64,000 nucleotides of DNA. It comes from Streblospio benedicti. Taxonomy: Eukaryota; Annelida; Polychaeta; Spionida; Spionidae. The notes beneath the pieces were generated by a model, which was not told where the DNA came from, ran no database searches, and saw only the letters and a list, made by a program, of their open reading frames with translations. How positions within the stretch are numbered: position 1 is the stretch's first letter; each line of letters opens with the position of its first letter. Below, one piece after another: positions 36,351 to 47,632 of the stretch. The translations under genes and the position numbers were made by a program. The stretch spans positions 26,035,376 through 26,099,375 of the forward strand of contig CM032668.1 of assembly GCA_019095985.1 (NCBI GenBank). The letters are read 5' to 3'.

Positions 36351-37070
36351 ATGCCAGGCACGCATCAACCGAGACCCGCGGCGTCTACCACGCGCGCCGT
36401 GACCAAAGTGCCCGAGGGGTACCGCATCGTCGGAAACCCCTACAAACCGGACAAGGCCATCGTCGTGAGCGAGGCGGGCTGGAGGGAGCTGGTAAGGCGT
36501 CGCGACGAGTTCGACACTGCCTTCCGAGAGCCTGATGAGAAGGACTGGGTTCTGGAGAAGATACCGTCCGGCGACGTGCGCGCTAGTGTGAGTGTCTTTA
36601 ACAATAGGACCTACTTCCACGTGAGAGCCTGGAGCGGTCCATATCCCACGAAGGACGGCACCACGGTGTGGGCCTGGGGAGACTTTGCCGAGCTCCTACG
36701 ACTCGCCGCCACCGACGACAGCGTCATCGCCGAGGACGAAGAAGTTAAACTGGGCACCGAGACGTACGCCGACATCCTGTCCGAGTCCGCTAAGAAGGAA
36801 ATAAAACGTCTTTGCGATGGGTGCACCAACGAATGGCCGTCTCAGCGTGATCACGCCTGCCTCACGCGCTCCCCCGGCACCGTCGCGGAGGCGGTGGGTA
36901 ACGTGACGGTACCGCCCGAATACTTCGCGGTACGTCTCGCTCAGGCTGCCATGGAGCGCTCCTACGTGCTGGAAAGTGTCCCGAGAGCGACGCTGGAGGA
37001 TATTATCGTTCGACACGACGACCGTCTTCGCGAGACCCTACGCGAAAAACTCGTCACCGACTACTACTGA
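36351..37070 (+). CDS. PC4-like protein with a C-x2-C...H-x-C motif
   Basis: A complete 239-residue frame from ATG to TGA. Two segments resemble the PC4/p15 single-stranded-DNA-binding fold. Residues about 20-55 (GYRIVGNPYKPDKAIVVSEA then GWRELVRRRDEF) look like the end of one module. Residues about 70-125 (ASVSVFNNRTYFHVRAWSGP, then PTKDGTTVWAWGDFAELLRL) match the PC4 pattern of a curved strand pair, a 'PTK.G' turn and a helix. Then comes IKRLCDGCTNEWPSQRDHAC, a C-x2-C-x9-H-x-C motif with the 'PSQ..H.C' core I recall from many unannotated marine-invertebrate element proteins. PC4 proteins bind ssDNA and assist transcription or replication. That function is inferred for this one. GC-rich codon use differs from the host genes. 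Confidence 0.6.
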   Translation: MPGTHQPRPAASTTRAVTKVPEGYRIVGNPYKPDKAIVVSEAGWRELVRRRDEFDTAFREPDEKDWVLEKIPSGDVRASVSVFNNRTYFHVRAWSGPYPTKDGTTVWAWGDFAELLRLAATDDSVIAEDEEVKLGTETYADILSESAKKEIKRLCDGCTNEWPSQRDHACLTRSPGTVAEAVGNVTVPPEYFAVRLAQAAMERSYVLESVPRATLEDIIVRHDDRLRETLREKLVTDYY

Positions 37071-37089
37071 CCCGCAGAGACTGTATATT

Positions 37090-38170
37090 AAAAAAAAAAC
37101 TAAAGATTGACTAGTTTTGCGTACGAGTCATTGTATAAGACCGGATATATATTTTTTTAATATAGATTGACTAGTTTTGTGTAGGTAGATTGAGTAGATC
37201 TATTCGTGTCATTGTAAAAAAAAAAAAAAAAAAATTACGTCTCTCGCTTGAGCGTATATACGCTTTTATCTATGTACTATAAAAAAAAAAGTAATTACGT
37301 CTTGTATCTACGCGTGTGTTTTAATGTATTTAAAAATTGTAATTACGTCTCTCGCTTGCGTGTATACGCTTTTATCTATGTATGATAAAGAATTGTAATT
37401 ACGTCTTGTTTATACGCTTATATCTAAACGTATGTTTTGTATTTAAATAAAAAGAAAAAACCCAAGGGAATTCGTTTTTCTGTTCAAGCCCCTTCCTATC
37501 TAAACCCCTATAAATACGTTATCTAAAGCCTAAAAACCCCGAGGTTAATAATTTATAGTAAACGCTGGGGTATCTTAAAAAAAAAGGGGAGGTCTTTATA
37601 TTCTAGGCATCCCTCTATATACGTAAAAATTTAGACATCGTTCAGCCCAAACTTTTATAAACCTATTCTACGAGAAATTAGAGAAAACGAATGTTTTTTT
37701 TTTTTTTCACACTTTTTATTCGTAGTAATATATACAGTTCATTAAAAAAATTCACGCGCTCCAGTAATATATATACATACATCTTTACAAAAAAAAACGT
37801 TTTTTTTTTTATATACACAGTAATACTGACAATCTAATATATACAAGAGATCTTTACACAAAAACACGTTTTTTTTTCTCGTCAATACTGACAATCCTCA
37901 AGACGTCTCATTTTTTTATTCGTAGTAATATACAGAACATCTTTGACACTTTTTTTTTTTTTTTTTTTTTACTCAAAGTACGTTTTTCACACTCTTTATT
38001 CTAAACATCAAACATCTTTCACACATATATACAGTATCTTTACAAAACGTCTCACCCTTGGTAATATACAGAGTAGTGGTGTATATGACAGTCTAATATA
38101 CAGATCATGTCTATGTTACATGCACAGTACTGACTTCTTAAGAAGGATATGCAAGCGAAAAATAAAAAGT
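37090..38170. repeat. AT-rich repeats after the PC4-like frame
   Basis: It contains four imperfect copies of 'aattacgtctctcgcttg...tatacgcttttatctatgta' between 37200 and 37440, two of 'agattgactagttttg', and then a set of 'cgtagtaatatacag/acatctttacaaaa' units to about 38060 with long T runs. No coding frame. Confidence 0.75.
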
Positions 38171-38493
38171 TAGATTATGAATATTTCAGTTTCTTGAAGA
38201 TTTCTTTTGATATTTATGGTTGTTATAAACATAACGCTTTCTATCTTTATGCAGACTATTATTAGTAGTAGGAATATTCATAGAGGTTTTACTTTGTATT
38301 GCACTGATAATGCCAATTTATTTTTTCTTCACATTTTCTGTCCCCTTCTGAAGTTCAGTACACACAGGGCGGTTGTGAAACACTGTAAGACTCAACTCTT
38401 CCAACAGTTGTATATTATATTGAAAATGTGTTACATTACAATTCTAATGGACTCTTAACACTAGAAATATATAACATAATCATTTTGTTTGAT

Positions 38494-38628
38494 TTATTTC
38501 TTAATATTATAGCCGATCTTCAGGTCTGTGACTTTAACTGTGGTATTTTTCAATCTTTCAATGAGTTTGTCCCTATTTTTCTCGTCCGGCACAGTGGCAA
38601 TAGATAAATGGGTGTTCCAAGTCGGGAA
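38494..38628 (-). CDS. Terminal exon of a possible 2H-phosphoesterase-like gene
   Basis: On the minus strand a clean acceptor (ATGTTTTCAG) is followed by 44 in-frame codons and TAA: FPTWNTHLSIATVPDEKNRD, then KLIERLKNTTVKVTDLKIGY and NIKK. The length is an exact multiple of three. The THLSIATV segment fits the second H-x-[S/T] motif of 2H phosphoesterases (AKAP7/ligT group), usually near the C-terminus, but one motif is weak evidence. Upstream exons would lie at higher coordinates, where the G-rich block and then the scaffold gap begin, so the rest of the gene is missing or displaced here. It could belong to the host. Confidence 0.4.
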   Translation of the reverse strand, partial: FPTWNTHLSIATVPDEKNRDKLIERLKNTTVKVTDLKIGYNIKK

Positions 38629-38639
38629 CTGAAAACATA

Positions 38640-39644
38640 ACCATGCATCGACTGGGGTCGTGAAGATCGTGTCGCCGCCCGGGGTCGCGCGAGGCGGCCG
38701 GGGATCGCCTCAAGACGGGCGGGAAGACGCCTGGGATCGTCAAGCAGAAGACGGCGGGAAGCGCGACCGGGGGCGCTGGGAAGCGTAGCAGACGGTGGGA
38801 AGGCGGCTGCGGTCGCCTGGGGATCACGGGGAGCGGTGATAAACCCCCCGGTCGGAGCGCCACGCCCGAGTACCCGGGTCGAAAAGCCCCGGACGCCGGG
38901 GCGCACGCCCGGGCCCCCGCCGCCGCCCCTGCCGGGGGGGGATCGTAGCCCCCGACAGCGAGGGGCTATACGGGAAGAGACACCACCCGCCCCGGGCCCC
39001 CACATGGGCCTAAGTAAAATTAATCACGCGACATGCCCACCCGGGGCCCCCCGGAGCCCCGGGGTTATAACGAAAAAACCATAAACCACCGTACCACCCC
39101 CCAAAAAGCCACGGGCGCCGGAGCGGCCCCTCGGCTGCACCGCCAGCCCCCTGTCGGGGGTGGCTAGCCCCCCCAGCCCGGGGTTAGCCGAGAGAAACCC
39201 CCGCCCCCGCCACCAGGGTGGTATACGAAAAAACCATTAATCACGCGCCGTGGCCCAGCCAGCCCAAGCACCCCCGGGTTTTCGCAAAGTTTTTTAAAAA
39301 ACCCCCCGAACGCTTACGCCCCCCGGAAGAAGCTTTAATCACGCCGCCACCGCCACCACCGGGGCATTGAAAGCCCTAAAACGCCGCCGATCGTCGAAAT
39401 CGCTTTGTTGACAAACAGGGGCAGGAAAAAGCCATTAACACGCCCCCGAGCGGGTGGTGTTCAAGAATGCCCCCAATCCCCAAAACAAAATGTTACTCCG
39501 CCCACGCCCGATCACCCGGGAGCCCCGTAATTTAAACCCGGAAGGGGAGAGGCATGGGAAAATATCCGTAAGACGTAGAGTAAGTTAAGCCGGTAAAAAA
39601 TGGTTTGAAAAGGGGAAATTTAAACCGCCCCCGGGGAATATGGG
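38640..39644. repeat. Second G/C-rich block, related to 30750-31700
   Basis: Shares, in the same orientation and order, 'gcggccggggatcgc', 'aagacggcgggaagc', 'gtagccccc...gggctata', 'accacccg' and the motif 'ttaatcacgcg'. Motif copies occur near 39018, 39078, 39234 and 39334. The last 350 bp before the gap have many C/G homopolymers and odd junctions that look like poor consensus quality at a contig end. Confidence 0.7.
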
Positions 39645-39744
39645 NNNNNNNNNNNNNNNNNNNNNNNNNNNNNNNNNNNNNNNNNNNNNNNNNNNNNNNN
39701 NNNNNNNNNNNNNNNNNNNNNNNNNNNNNNNNNNNNNNNNNNNN
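39645..39744. other. Assembly gap (100 N)
   Basis: Exactly 100 N, directly adjoining the low-quality GC-rich contig end. Confidence 0.99.
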
Positions 39745-41948
39745 GTTGATCTAACTGACTGCTAATCAATTTAGAATAGAGTAGTAGTTTTGAATCAATT
39801 TAGTTACAGTGGACAACACAACAATGTATGCATAGTGCTTGCATGTAATGATATGAATACTTCAGACATATACTTAGCTACAAAGTATTTCATTGAAAGA
39901 AATGTTTTAGGACTGCATACTCGAACTAGGTTCACTTAACTATCTTTTACCAGTAACTATTAGGAAAATCATTGTTATGTGCAGATATCATATACATACA
40001 TAATCAATTTGATGCAACTAAACCATTTAATGTAGGATAATATAATCTTCACGTATTTCTTATTTAATTGGGAAGCTAATACACAAAAATGTATGCATGC
40101 TGCTTGAATTCAATTATATGAATACGTCTGACATAAACATATGTACTAAGTACAATTTCAATAAAAAACAAATTTATAAAGCCTACTCAAACAAGGCTCT
40201 CAATACAACCATCTTTAATTGTTTGTGCAAATACCATGTATGGATAAGAAGTGGTTGTCTATATTGTATAACCAAAACATTCAATATAGAATTACAGGAA
40301 AATGTAATCTTTTATATTTTCTTATTATAGTGGTAAGCTAAAATAATATACACTCTACTATTATAGATACTTCCGTCAGCTCTCTAACTTACACACTGAG
40401 GGTAGGCTAGGGAGCTGAAAAATGTCGGCTCCCCATCATACCCACGGTGAGCTAGCTACAGACCGACACCGGCTCCCTAGCCACTTCCTTATACATAATA
40501 CACTGCATAGAGCCTCTTTTCAGTGCAAACTATTCATGCTATTGGGAGAAGGTAATGAAAGTTTCGATATAAGACAGCCGTGTCCACTATAATATATGGT
40601 TGTGAATCAAACGGATAGGTTCTCCATTTTTTGCTGAGCGTATTAGATCATTATTTTCCCAACCTTCTAAAAGTGTGGATTAATAGTGGAGTGTTTTCTC
40701 CACTTTACTGAATATACTCAATTCTGATTGGTTGGGAGGCATTTGGAACGGGGACGTTTTGCCAATTTTTGAAAAAGTACATGTGTATTTGTATATAGTT
40801 ACTGTCTAAATAACCAATGTACGGTAGTTGTGTTTAAGAACCAAGAGCCTGTTGCACACCAAAAAAACATGTAGCCTACACATGCACAGACATATGCACT
40901 GTATCTTATTGCATTACATTGCATTGGGTTATCACTCTTATTGGGATTTACATCAATTATTGGCAATGCAAGACACTTATGGATCACACTATGAAACATT
41001 TTCTTATAAGGATGTTTCACCTGTGTTCACCTTTGTGTCATCATCGTCATCGACCAGTTGTCTGTCCATCCACCCCTAACATCTCGCAACCTTGAGCAGA
41101 CCTCCCATACCCCTCTGTGAACCTATACTGTCAAAAGTGGGATTTAGTAGGCACTTGTCATTAGTAGTCAAACATTTATTTTAGGGAGAGGCCAAAATAT
41201 TGGAGCCACGTTTATTTCGCCCCCAACTCCAATTGATATTGAATATTTCTGGTACCGCCATACAATTACTATCAATTAGTTAATTGATATATGTAAATTC
41301 ATAAAAATGTACACCATATTTTCAACACAATTAGAGTACATCTACCAAATGGTCGCGAGGTTTGAACAAAATATGAATTTTTTATAGACCACATGATAAT
41401 TATTTTTAAACATTGGCTTGAGATATGTGAATAATGGCTAATTGACAATTGATAGAAAAAATAGAAAAAAGTTCAATATTTTAATGAAAACCTAAGGTAA
41501 ATGGTATAAGAAATTATATGCAAATTTTCATGCATAAAATATTTTTTTGGCATATGTGAATATTTCATACTTTATAGATCCAGGTCAATATTTTTTTCAT
41601 AAAACATGGATTAACACATTTTCACGCATGTGGACCCTTTACTTAATGAGAAACCATGGATTTATATTTATAGGTGATAGCAATGGAAAATTTCTCAAAT
41701 ATGTGGCGTCATATCAAATACACACGCAATATCAAGTGCAAATCACAATAAAAGGAACAGTTGCCTTTATTGGTTCATACTATTACTGTAACAAGTAACA
41801 TGAAAACCAAAATCCTTTGAAGGGAATATATTTGTGCAGATTTATAGAATGTCACTGTGATATTGCAGACTGATAATAATTTTCAGTTGAAATACAATCA
41901 TACAAAAACGATTGATATTTGCATTCATTCTGAATTTCAAAACCAACC
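39745..41948. other. AT-rich region upstream of the kinase-Kelch gene
   Basis: No gene was found. An imperfect inverted repeat (gctagggagctga / cggctccctagcc) lies at about 40408-40493. The promoter of the downstream gene must be near 41800-41948, but I see no clear element. Confidence 0.5.
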
Positions 41949-44900
41949 ATGGGAGATCCAGTAAAAATAGGACCATATACTATTGACAGAGAGAAGCGTT
42001 TGGGTGGTGGTGCATTTGGAACTGTTTTTCTAGGAATTGATGACAATGCCAGGTCTATTGCAGGGAAGGAGATATATTTGGGGATCTTGGATGATGAACC
42101 TGAACTGGATTGGATAGAAAGAGTTCATGCAGAGGTTGAAGCCCATAAGAAGATTCCACCCCACAGAAACCTGATTAGATACGTTGACAGCATCACAAAA
42201 GGAAACCATATGTGGATTTTCACAGAAACATGTCAACAAGGAGACTTAAACAAGTATGCCAAGGGGCATGACATTAGTGAGAGACAAAAGCTGATAATGA
42301 TGAAGGAACTTGCTGAGGCCTTGAAGCACCTTCACAGCCAGAACCCTTCTGTAGTACATCGGGATGTAAAACCTGAAAACATCCTGATGGGTGATGATGG
42401 CAAGGTCAAATTATGTGACCTTGGACTGGCGAAAATCACCGAAAGGCATCAGGGTAGAACGGTGACTCTCAAAAGTCGGCTTGGAACAGAAGATTATATG
42501 GCGCCCGAATTGTTTGTTTATGATGAAGATGGAACAAGCCGATATAGCAAAAAGGTGGATGTGTTCAGCGCCGGAATCTTCTTTGTCACATTCATCGATT
42601 CTGAACCCAGACAATATCTGAAGCGGTTTACATGTAAGTACCATATTGATAATGTTATAGAGATTATGACGTGAATGATCTATATGTTTACTTTTTTATA
42701 CAACCAAGTAAAATGTTTAGAAAAGAATACTCACATTGTAATTGAAATTAGTTTGAAAAAATACAGAAATAATATCTATTACTACAGTAAAAGGCGAGTC
42801 AATAGGAAAAGTAATGGACCAGAGCCGTAGGTCGGGAGGTCTGACAGCACCACCCATCAAGTTCAACCTCCGTGACAGTCCCCAGGTGACCCGCCTCAAA
42901 GCCCTGGCAAGCAACATGATCCAGTTTGATCCAGATCAAAGGCCAACAATGGAGGAAGTACTTGTCGAGTTGGAGAGCATTTTAGGTGTGTTCAGTTTGT
43001 ATTTATCTTTCAGTGAGAAAATTGAAAATTAAAAGCCCACTTTCATGTAAATTCAAATTATATAAGAATGATGGAAACAATTTAAGCCTCCATGAATTGA
43101 ATATTTCATTTTAGTTAAAACATCCTATTCAACCACCATTGTAAAATACCATTGTAAAATTACATTTTTCATGGTCCCAAGCCCTCATGGTAAGGCCACA
43201 ATGATTCTTCTCAGAAGAGAATGAACACCCTCCATTGAGATCACTTTAGGACTAGTCCCTGCATGGTTTAAATAGAGGTTCTAATCTACTGCATGTCCAT
43301 TCAGCCTCAATGCCAGAAGAGCGGTCTAGTGCACAGGCATCAGGAGGAGTCGAGAGCCTGGCTGAGGATTTCTCGGGAATGGCCACGGCTGAAGTGAGAC
43401 CAACCGTCGTGAAGCGTCCTGCAGCAAACACACAGAAGACACTGAAGAAAGTTGGCACTCCTGCTGCACTGGGTAAGCAGTTTATTAGTCAGTTTCTTTT
43501 TCTTTTTTGTGGATCAAACAGAGCCATACGGCAATCACGATTTTCTAAAGAAATCAGGTTTGCTAATTCCAGAGCCGTATGGCAGCCGCACGTCAAATAT
43601 AATACTTTGGGTTTATGATCGTCGGACAGCAGGTTTGACGTGCGGCGGCCATCGTTGCTGTGGGTTTTGCCCCTTATGCACGCAAACAACACTTAAAAGG
43701 CTCGAATGCTACACGGATTGTCCACGTATACCATCACAAACTTACGATTTTATGTTCTAGTGCGTTTTGTTAGCCTGCCGTCCACAGTTGAACGGCGGAT
43801 ATACAATGTAAAACGTAATGCCCGTTACAATATAAAAATCCATCCGTGCCAATACTTTTAAACATTCCAAAAGGCTTAACGTGGATGGTTCTACCCCTGA
43901 AATCCCCACGTGCAATTCACCGTATACACAACGAATGCCACTCTGATGGTCGGCGCATCTACACGGATGGACCACGTACGGCAAAAATCTATTCATGTTA
44001 TATACGGGTTTCATCTTTTTTCCCCTATGTGACAGTGACTTTAAGAGCATGTCATGCCAAGATAGCAGACTGATCACGGACTCATGACGGGAATATTTTC
44101 CCACTGCGACGAACATCCGTCGCTTCCAATATGCATTCGATATTACACCGTTGTTCATATTTAATGTTCGTCATCGTGTCGTTGAGAAAATTTTCAGCCA
44201 GTCTGTTCCCAATCTGTTGGGCAAACCCAAAAACTGGGGACGGATTTTCCCGCTATTTTAAAAATAAAGAGTTCTGAGTCTGTGATGAGTCCGACTTCCT
44301 GCTCTGACATTACTGTAGGATTCCAGCGCGCAGCATATTTTAAGAAGAGAAATTCACTTTAATAATAGATGAGGCATCACTGTTTTAGTTGCACTGCATC
44401 AGTGTTAAAGTTGCATTGGATTATGCATCAGTGCTTATACTGCACTGTATTAGGATTCAGTCCCACATACGTTGTAGTTCATTAATTCATATTACATGCT
44501 CACATTAGGTTTAAGGGGCTTTCATAATTGCAAAAAGTCTGCGTCGTGCAACAGACACACAAGATTATACGATCGTTGAACAAACACTCTCGCGAATCGC
44601 CAATAATGAATTTATGATTGCAAGTCAGCACAGGACCGTAAAATGTAACTGGGCTGAAACTTTTTTCGAGTTAGTCACATTATTAACCCACTGGGAGATA
44701 AAAACATTGTAATCCTGGAAATACGTATGTACGGTGTGAAAGAGATTCCAAGACTGACAATGAGGTCACCTAACGGGGATGGTAAAAGGCAAAGGCTAGA
44801 ATGTCCGTAATGCTGCAAGAACAAGATTATAACCCTGTATGAAAATTAATACAGTAAAACCTTTACATATCTATTGAGACCACCTCTGTAATAAGACCAC

Positions 44901-46199
44901 TTTTCACGGCCCCAAACCTTCATAAAACCACCAAAATGAACCTCTGTATAGAGACCACCTCTCTATTGAGACCACCAAGCCCTGGTCTTAAGGTGGTCCT
45001 AATAGAGGGGTTCTACTGGACTTAAGTTGACTTATAACCAATATATTTACCAATGATATTACGCAGTTCAGACAAATTTAATTTTGCGCGATTTTTGTCC
45101 CACACACTTAGTGACTAACAGCCATTTCATATTGCTACATCTAATGTCAACCCGTTTTTTTTATATACACACACTCGCTGCCTTGCTACGTGTAGTGGAA
45201 CAAAGTTGACGGGTGTGTGCGTGCGTACATATGAATGTGTTGTTGGTGTATGCTCGCGTGAGTGGAGTGTGCACGTTTGCACGTGTGTGCAGGTGTTTTG
45301 TCATTGTGCTGCACCAAAAAAGTAGACAATATCATTTATTTGAATTATCTGTAATTTTTAATGTGCTTGTGACTATTTTCAGCCTCCCCAGACTCGCCCC
45401 ACAATGTCGGCAGCCTGACCATAGTCGGCGGTTACAAGACTCTGGAGTATGCCCGCTCCTACGCCTGCTGGCGCGAGGGCCGGGCCGGGAGCTGGGAGGA
45501 CGTCACCGCTCTACCGGAAAAACTGGGCAACGTCAGTGTGAGCGCCATAAAGAATGGACTGTTCATGGCCGGAGGTCTTGATGAAAAAAAACATTTTACT
45601 AAGCAGTGCTATGTGTATTTGTCTGAAAGCAATGACTGGCGGCGGCGGCAGGACATGCCCACTGCCAGGGGGGTGCTGCCGCCGTCACGGCCGGTGAATG
45701 TGTGTATGTGTTAGGAGGTAATGATGGTAAGCCAGCGAATGTGTGTGAACGCTACGATGTGGAGCGTGATGAGTGGACGAGTGTGAGTGTGATGCTGCAG
45801 GGTATGACGCGGCCTATTGCTGCTCTCATCCAATCAAACATCTTCATCGTATTCAACGATGACCCATTTAACAAACCCACCAAAAAAGGTGATGAAATAA
45901 CATTACAAGTGTTAAACACCGAGACAGGAAAGTGGCGGTTCGGCCCTCCATTACCCGCTCATTTCGGCCGTACACGTGGCGCCAGAGCCGTGTCTCACAA
46001 TGACACGATGCTGGTGGCAGGAGGTGAGAGTCGTATGATGGCCCAGTACATCCCCAGCACCAGCACATGGTTTCTTCCTGTCACCCACATCACATCTATA
46101 CCATCAATATGGTGCAATGGTGGGCAGTGTCACGGGGGTCGAGTGGTGCTGATGGGTGGGCAGTGTAAGCAGAAAATCAGGGAAGTGGGCTCACTATAA
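41949..46199 (+). CDS. Protein kinase with C-terminal Kelch repeats
   Basis: Four coding exons, 41949-42633, 42788-42985, 43305-43472 and 45383-46199, all joined in phase 1 at GT/AG sites, giving about 622 residues. Residues 8-290 are a Ser/Thr kinase: glycine loop LGGGAFGTV (18-26), lysine in AGKEI (K40), HRDVKPEN (137-144), CDLG (D157, metal-binding, DLG for DFG), MAPE (184-187). The kinase resembles the IRE1/NEK-like branch. Exon 3 is a Ser/Thr/Lys-rich linker. Exon 4 encodes about five Kelch units (VGGYKTLEYARSY, FMAGGLDEKKHFTKQCYVY, YVLGGNDGKPANVCERYDV, MLVAGGESRMMAQYIPSTST), a probable substrate-binding propeller. The frame shifts once at the G run near 45668-45673 (six G where seven restore AARG-GAAAVTAGECVYVLGG-type text), probably a homopolymer error. 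No transmembrane segment or signal peptide, so cytosolic. Confidence 0.85.
43143..43291. mobile_element. Pogo-like MITE copy in intron 2 of the kinase-Kelch gene
   Basis: It has 'ttttcatggtcccaagccct', 'attgagatcactttaggac' and 'aatagaggttctaatctactg', and ends 13 bp before the exon 3 acceptor. Confidence 0.6.
43560..44160. repeat. Unclassified inverted-repeat-rich insertion in intron 3
   Basis: 'ggcagccgcacgtcaaa' near 43582 pairs with 'tttgacgtgcggcggcc' near 43634. Further on, 'ctacacggattgtccacgta' (about 43712) and 'ctacacggatggaccacgta' (about 43960) are near-identical direct repeats. It looks like one or two old MITEs, with no frame. Confidence 0.5.
44851..45018. mobile_element. Pogo-like MITE copy in intron 3 of the kinase-Kelch gene
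   Basis: The left end TA-CAGTAAAACCTTTACATAT and right end TAATAGAGGGGTTCTACTG enclose the full family interior, including 'aaaccttcataaaaccacc' and 'gagaccacctctctattgag'. One of the most complete copies. Confidence 0.78.
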
Positions 46200-46540
46200 A
46201 ATGATGAACTATTGATGTTCAATATTTGGTGGTCTAATAACAGAGATGTGTGGGTAACAATACTAGTGAAAACATGAGAAAATGCCATGAACAAGTAACA
46301 AGGTGCTCTATTTTGTCATCACATGAGATGATAATTGCCTTGAACAACAAAAGGCAAACAAGATTGCATCACTTTCTATAGATTTACATTATGCTCCATA
46401 GAGAAGACACATTATGAGACATAAGCAAACGGTTCATGCATCTGAAAGGGAACATAATTATGATGGTTAAAAGATTGACTTTGGGTTCATTATTGAAAAA
46501 CCAAATCGTCAAACGCTTGACTACATTTTCCTGCAATTAG

Positions 46541-47036
46541 AATGAAACCTCCTATAAAGACAAACTTGATAAAGAGACCACCAGGCACGAAGGTTGAAAA
46601 GAACCACTAATATAATACGTGCAATTTGGGCTATGTAGGGGGTTTCTCTGAAATATCAACCTTAAAACATATAGATTTTATTACAATGTACAAAGGACAT
46701 GTTCTTTTATTGAGACCCCATCTTATGCCTCCCATGCATTTACAAAATCCCGTGAAAACGGATGGGTTTAGATTGATTTTGTTTCAAATACATTATATTG
46801 ACATATTATGTATTGTATATGCGCATGATCATACAAATATTGAAACATTCTATAGAATCAACGGAAACACACGAGGCCCTTGGGATAAAGAGACAGGCTT
46901 GCCTTTAAATTGAGACAAGACACTTTTAGTCCCAAAACTTCATATAAAAGAAAAGGGTGAACCTTCATAATGAGACCACCTCTCGTTTGAGACCATTTTA
47001 TATGTTTGAGATGATCTTTATATAGAGATACTGCTC
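46541..47036. mobile_element. Composite or interrupted pogo-like MITE
   Basis: A left end (atgaaacctcctataaagac, near 46541) and a right part (gagaccacctctcgtttgag ... tagagatactgctcta, ending near 47036) flank about 300 bp not found in other copies, which suggests an insertion into, or joining of, two copies. Confidence 0.5.
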
Positions 47037-47538
47037 TAAATAGGTCAAGATTTCACCCAGTTTCAGGCACACATCAACTCCTCTGGCATGTATGTTGGCA
47101 GTGGATGGTAGTGAAAGACGAATGTGTGCGCTTGAGAGTATAAGTAGTACTATATAATATATGACCTGTCATTATTCGTGTATTCTTCATTTTTGTCTAT
47201 TTCACTTTGAAACATTCACATTTATTCAGCATAAAAAAATGTTCTCTATAATTTTATGTGAATAATCTAATATTTTTTTCATAGAGATATGTAAGAATGT
47301 TTTTTAAATGATGGATTGTTATTTTCAATGCTAGAATTTTAAGATATAGTGAATATATCATTATATATACACATTTACCTGTCCAATAACTAATTGTGTA
47401 AGTGATAATCTTGATCTGTTTTAATATCAACATTCGTACTTTGATAACATTGTTAGTTGCTTGGAATAAAATTTGAAGATGTCAAGTACATCACTTGTAT
47501 CTTTTGTACAAACTACAGTAAAGGATAAAATAATGGTT

Positions 47539-47632
47539 TACATGTATTTCTCAAAAATAAACATTGAAATTATTTTGCACAAAATACATGTATTTTTCAA
47601 AAATAAAAATTTAAATTATTTTGCACAAATTA
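47539..47632. repeat. 46-bp tandem duplication
   Basis: Two copies of 'tacatgtatttctcaaaaat' followed by 'aaa...ttgaaattattttgcac', differing at a few bases. Confidence 0.85.

Larger units (their letters stand above)
30722..39644. mobile_element. Virus-like or large mobile element of unknown family
   Basis: This segment differs from its surroundings in every respect. It has two G-rich blocks at its edges, arrays of a 14-bp motif, long A and T homopolymers, internal direct and inverted repeats, and GC-rich plus-strand reading frames unlike host genes. The frame at 36351 looks whole, with a TATA box and motif array upstream. No polymerase, integrase or capsid gene can be identified, so the family is open. 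Large DNA-virus-like elements of marine invertebrates are the nearest comparison I can make. The right edge is cut by the scaffold gap. The clean frames and sharp boundaries suggest it is not ancient. An alternative is a misplaced contig from an associated virus or symbiont. Confidence 0.5.

Noticed and set aside
36336-37016. Minus-strand frames opposite the PC4-like gene
   Set aside because: They are antisense shadows caused by GC-rich codons. The plus-strand frame alone has motifs and a TATA box.
45213-45581. A 122-residue plus-strand frame starting in the GT-rich intron of the kinase-Kelch gene
   Set aside because: It is a different frame from the Kelch exon and crosses its splice acceptor without any domain.
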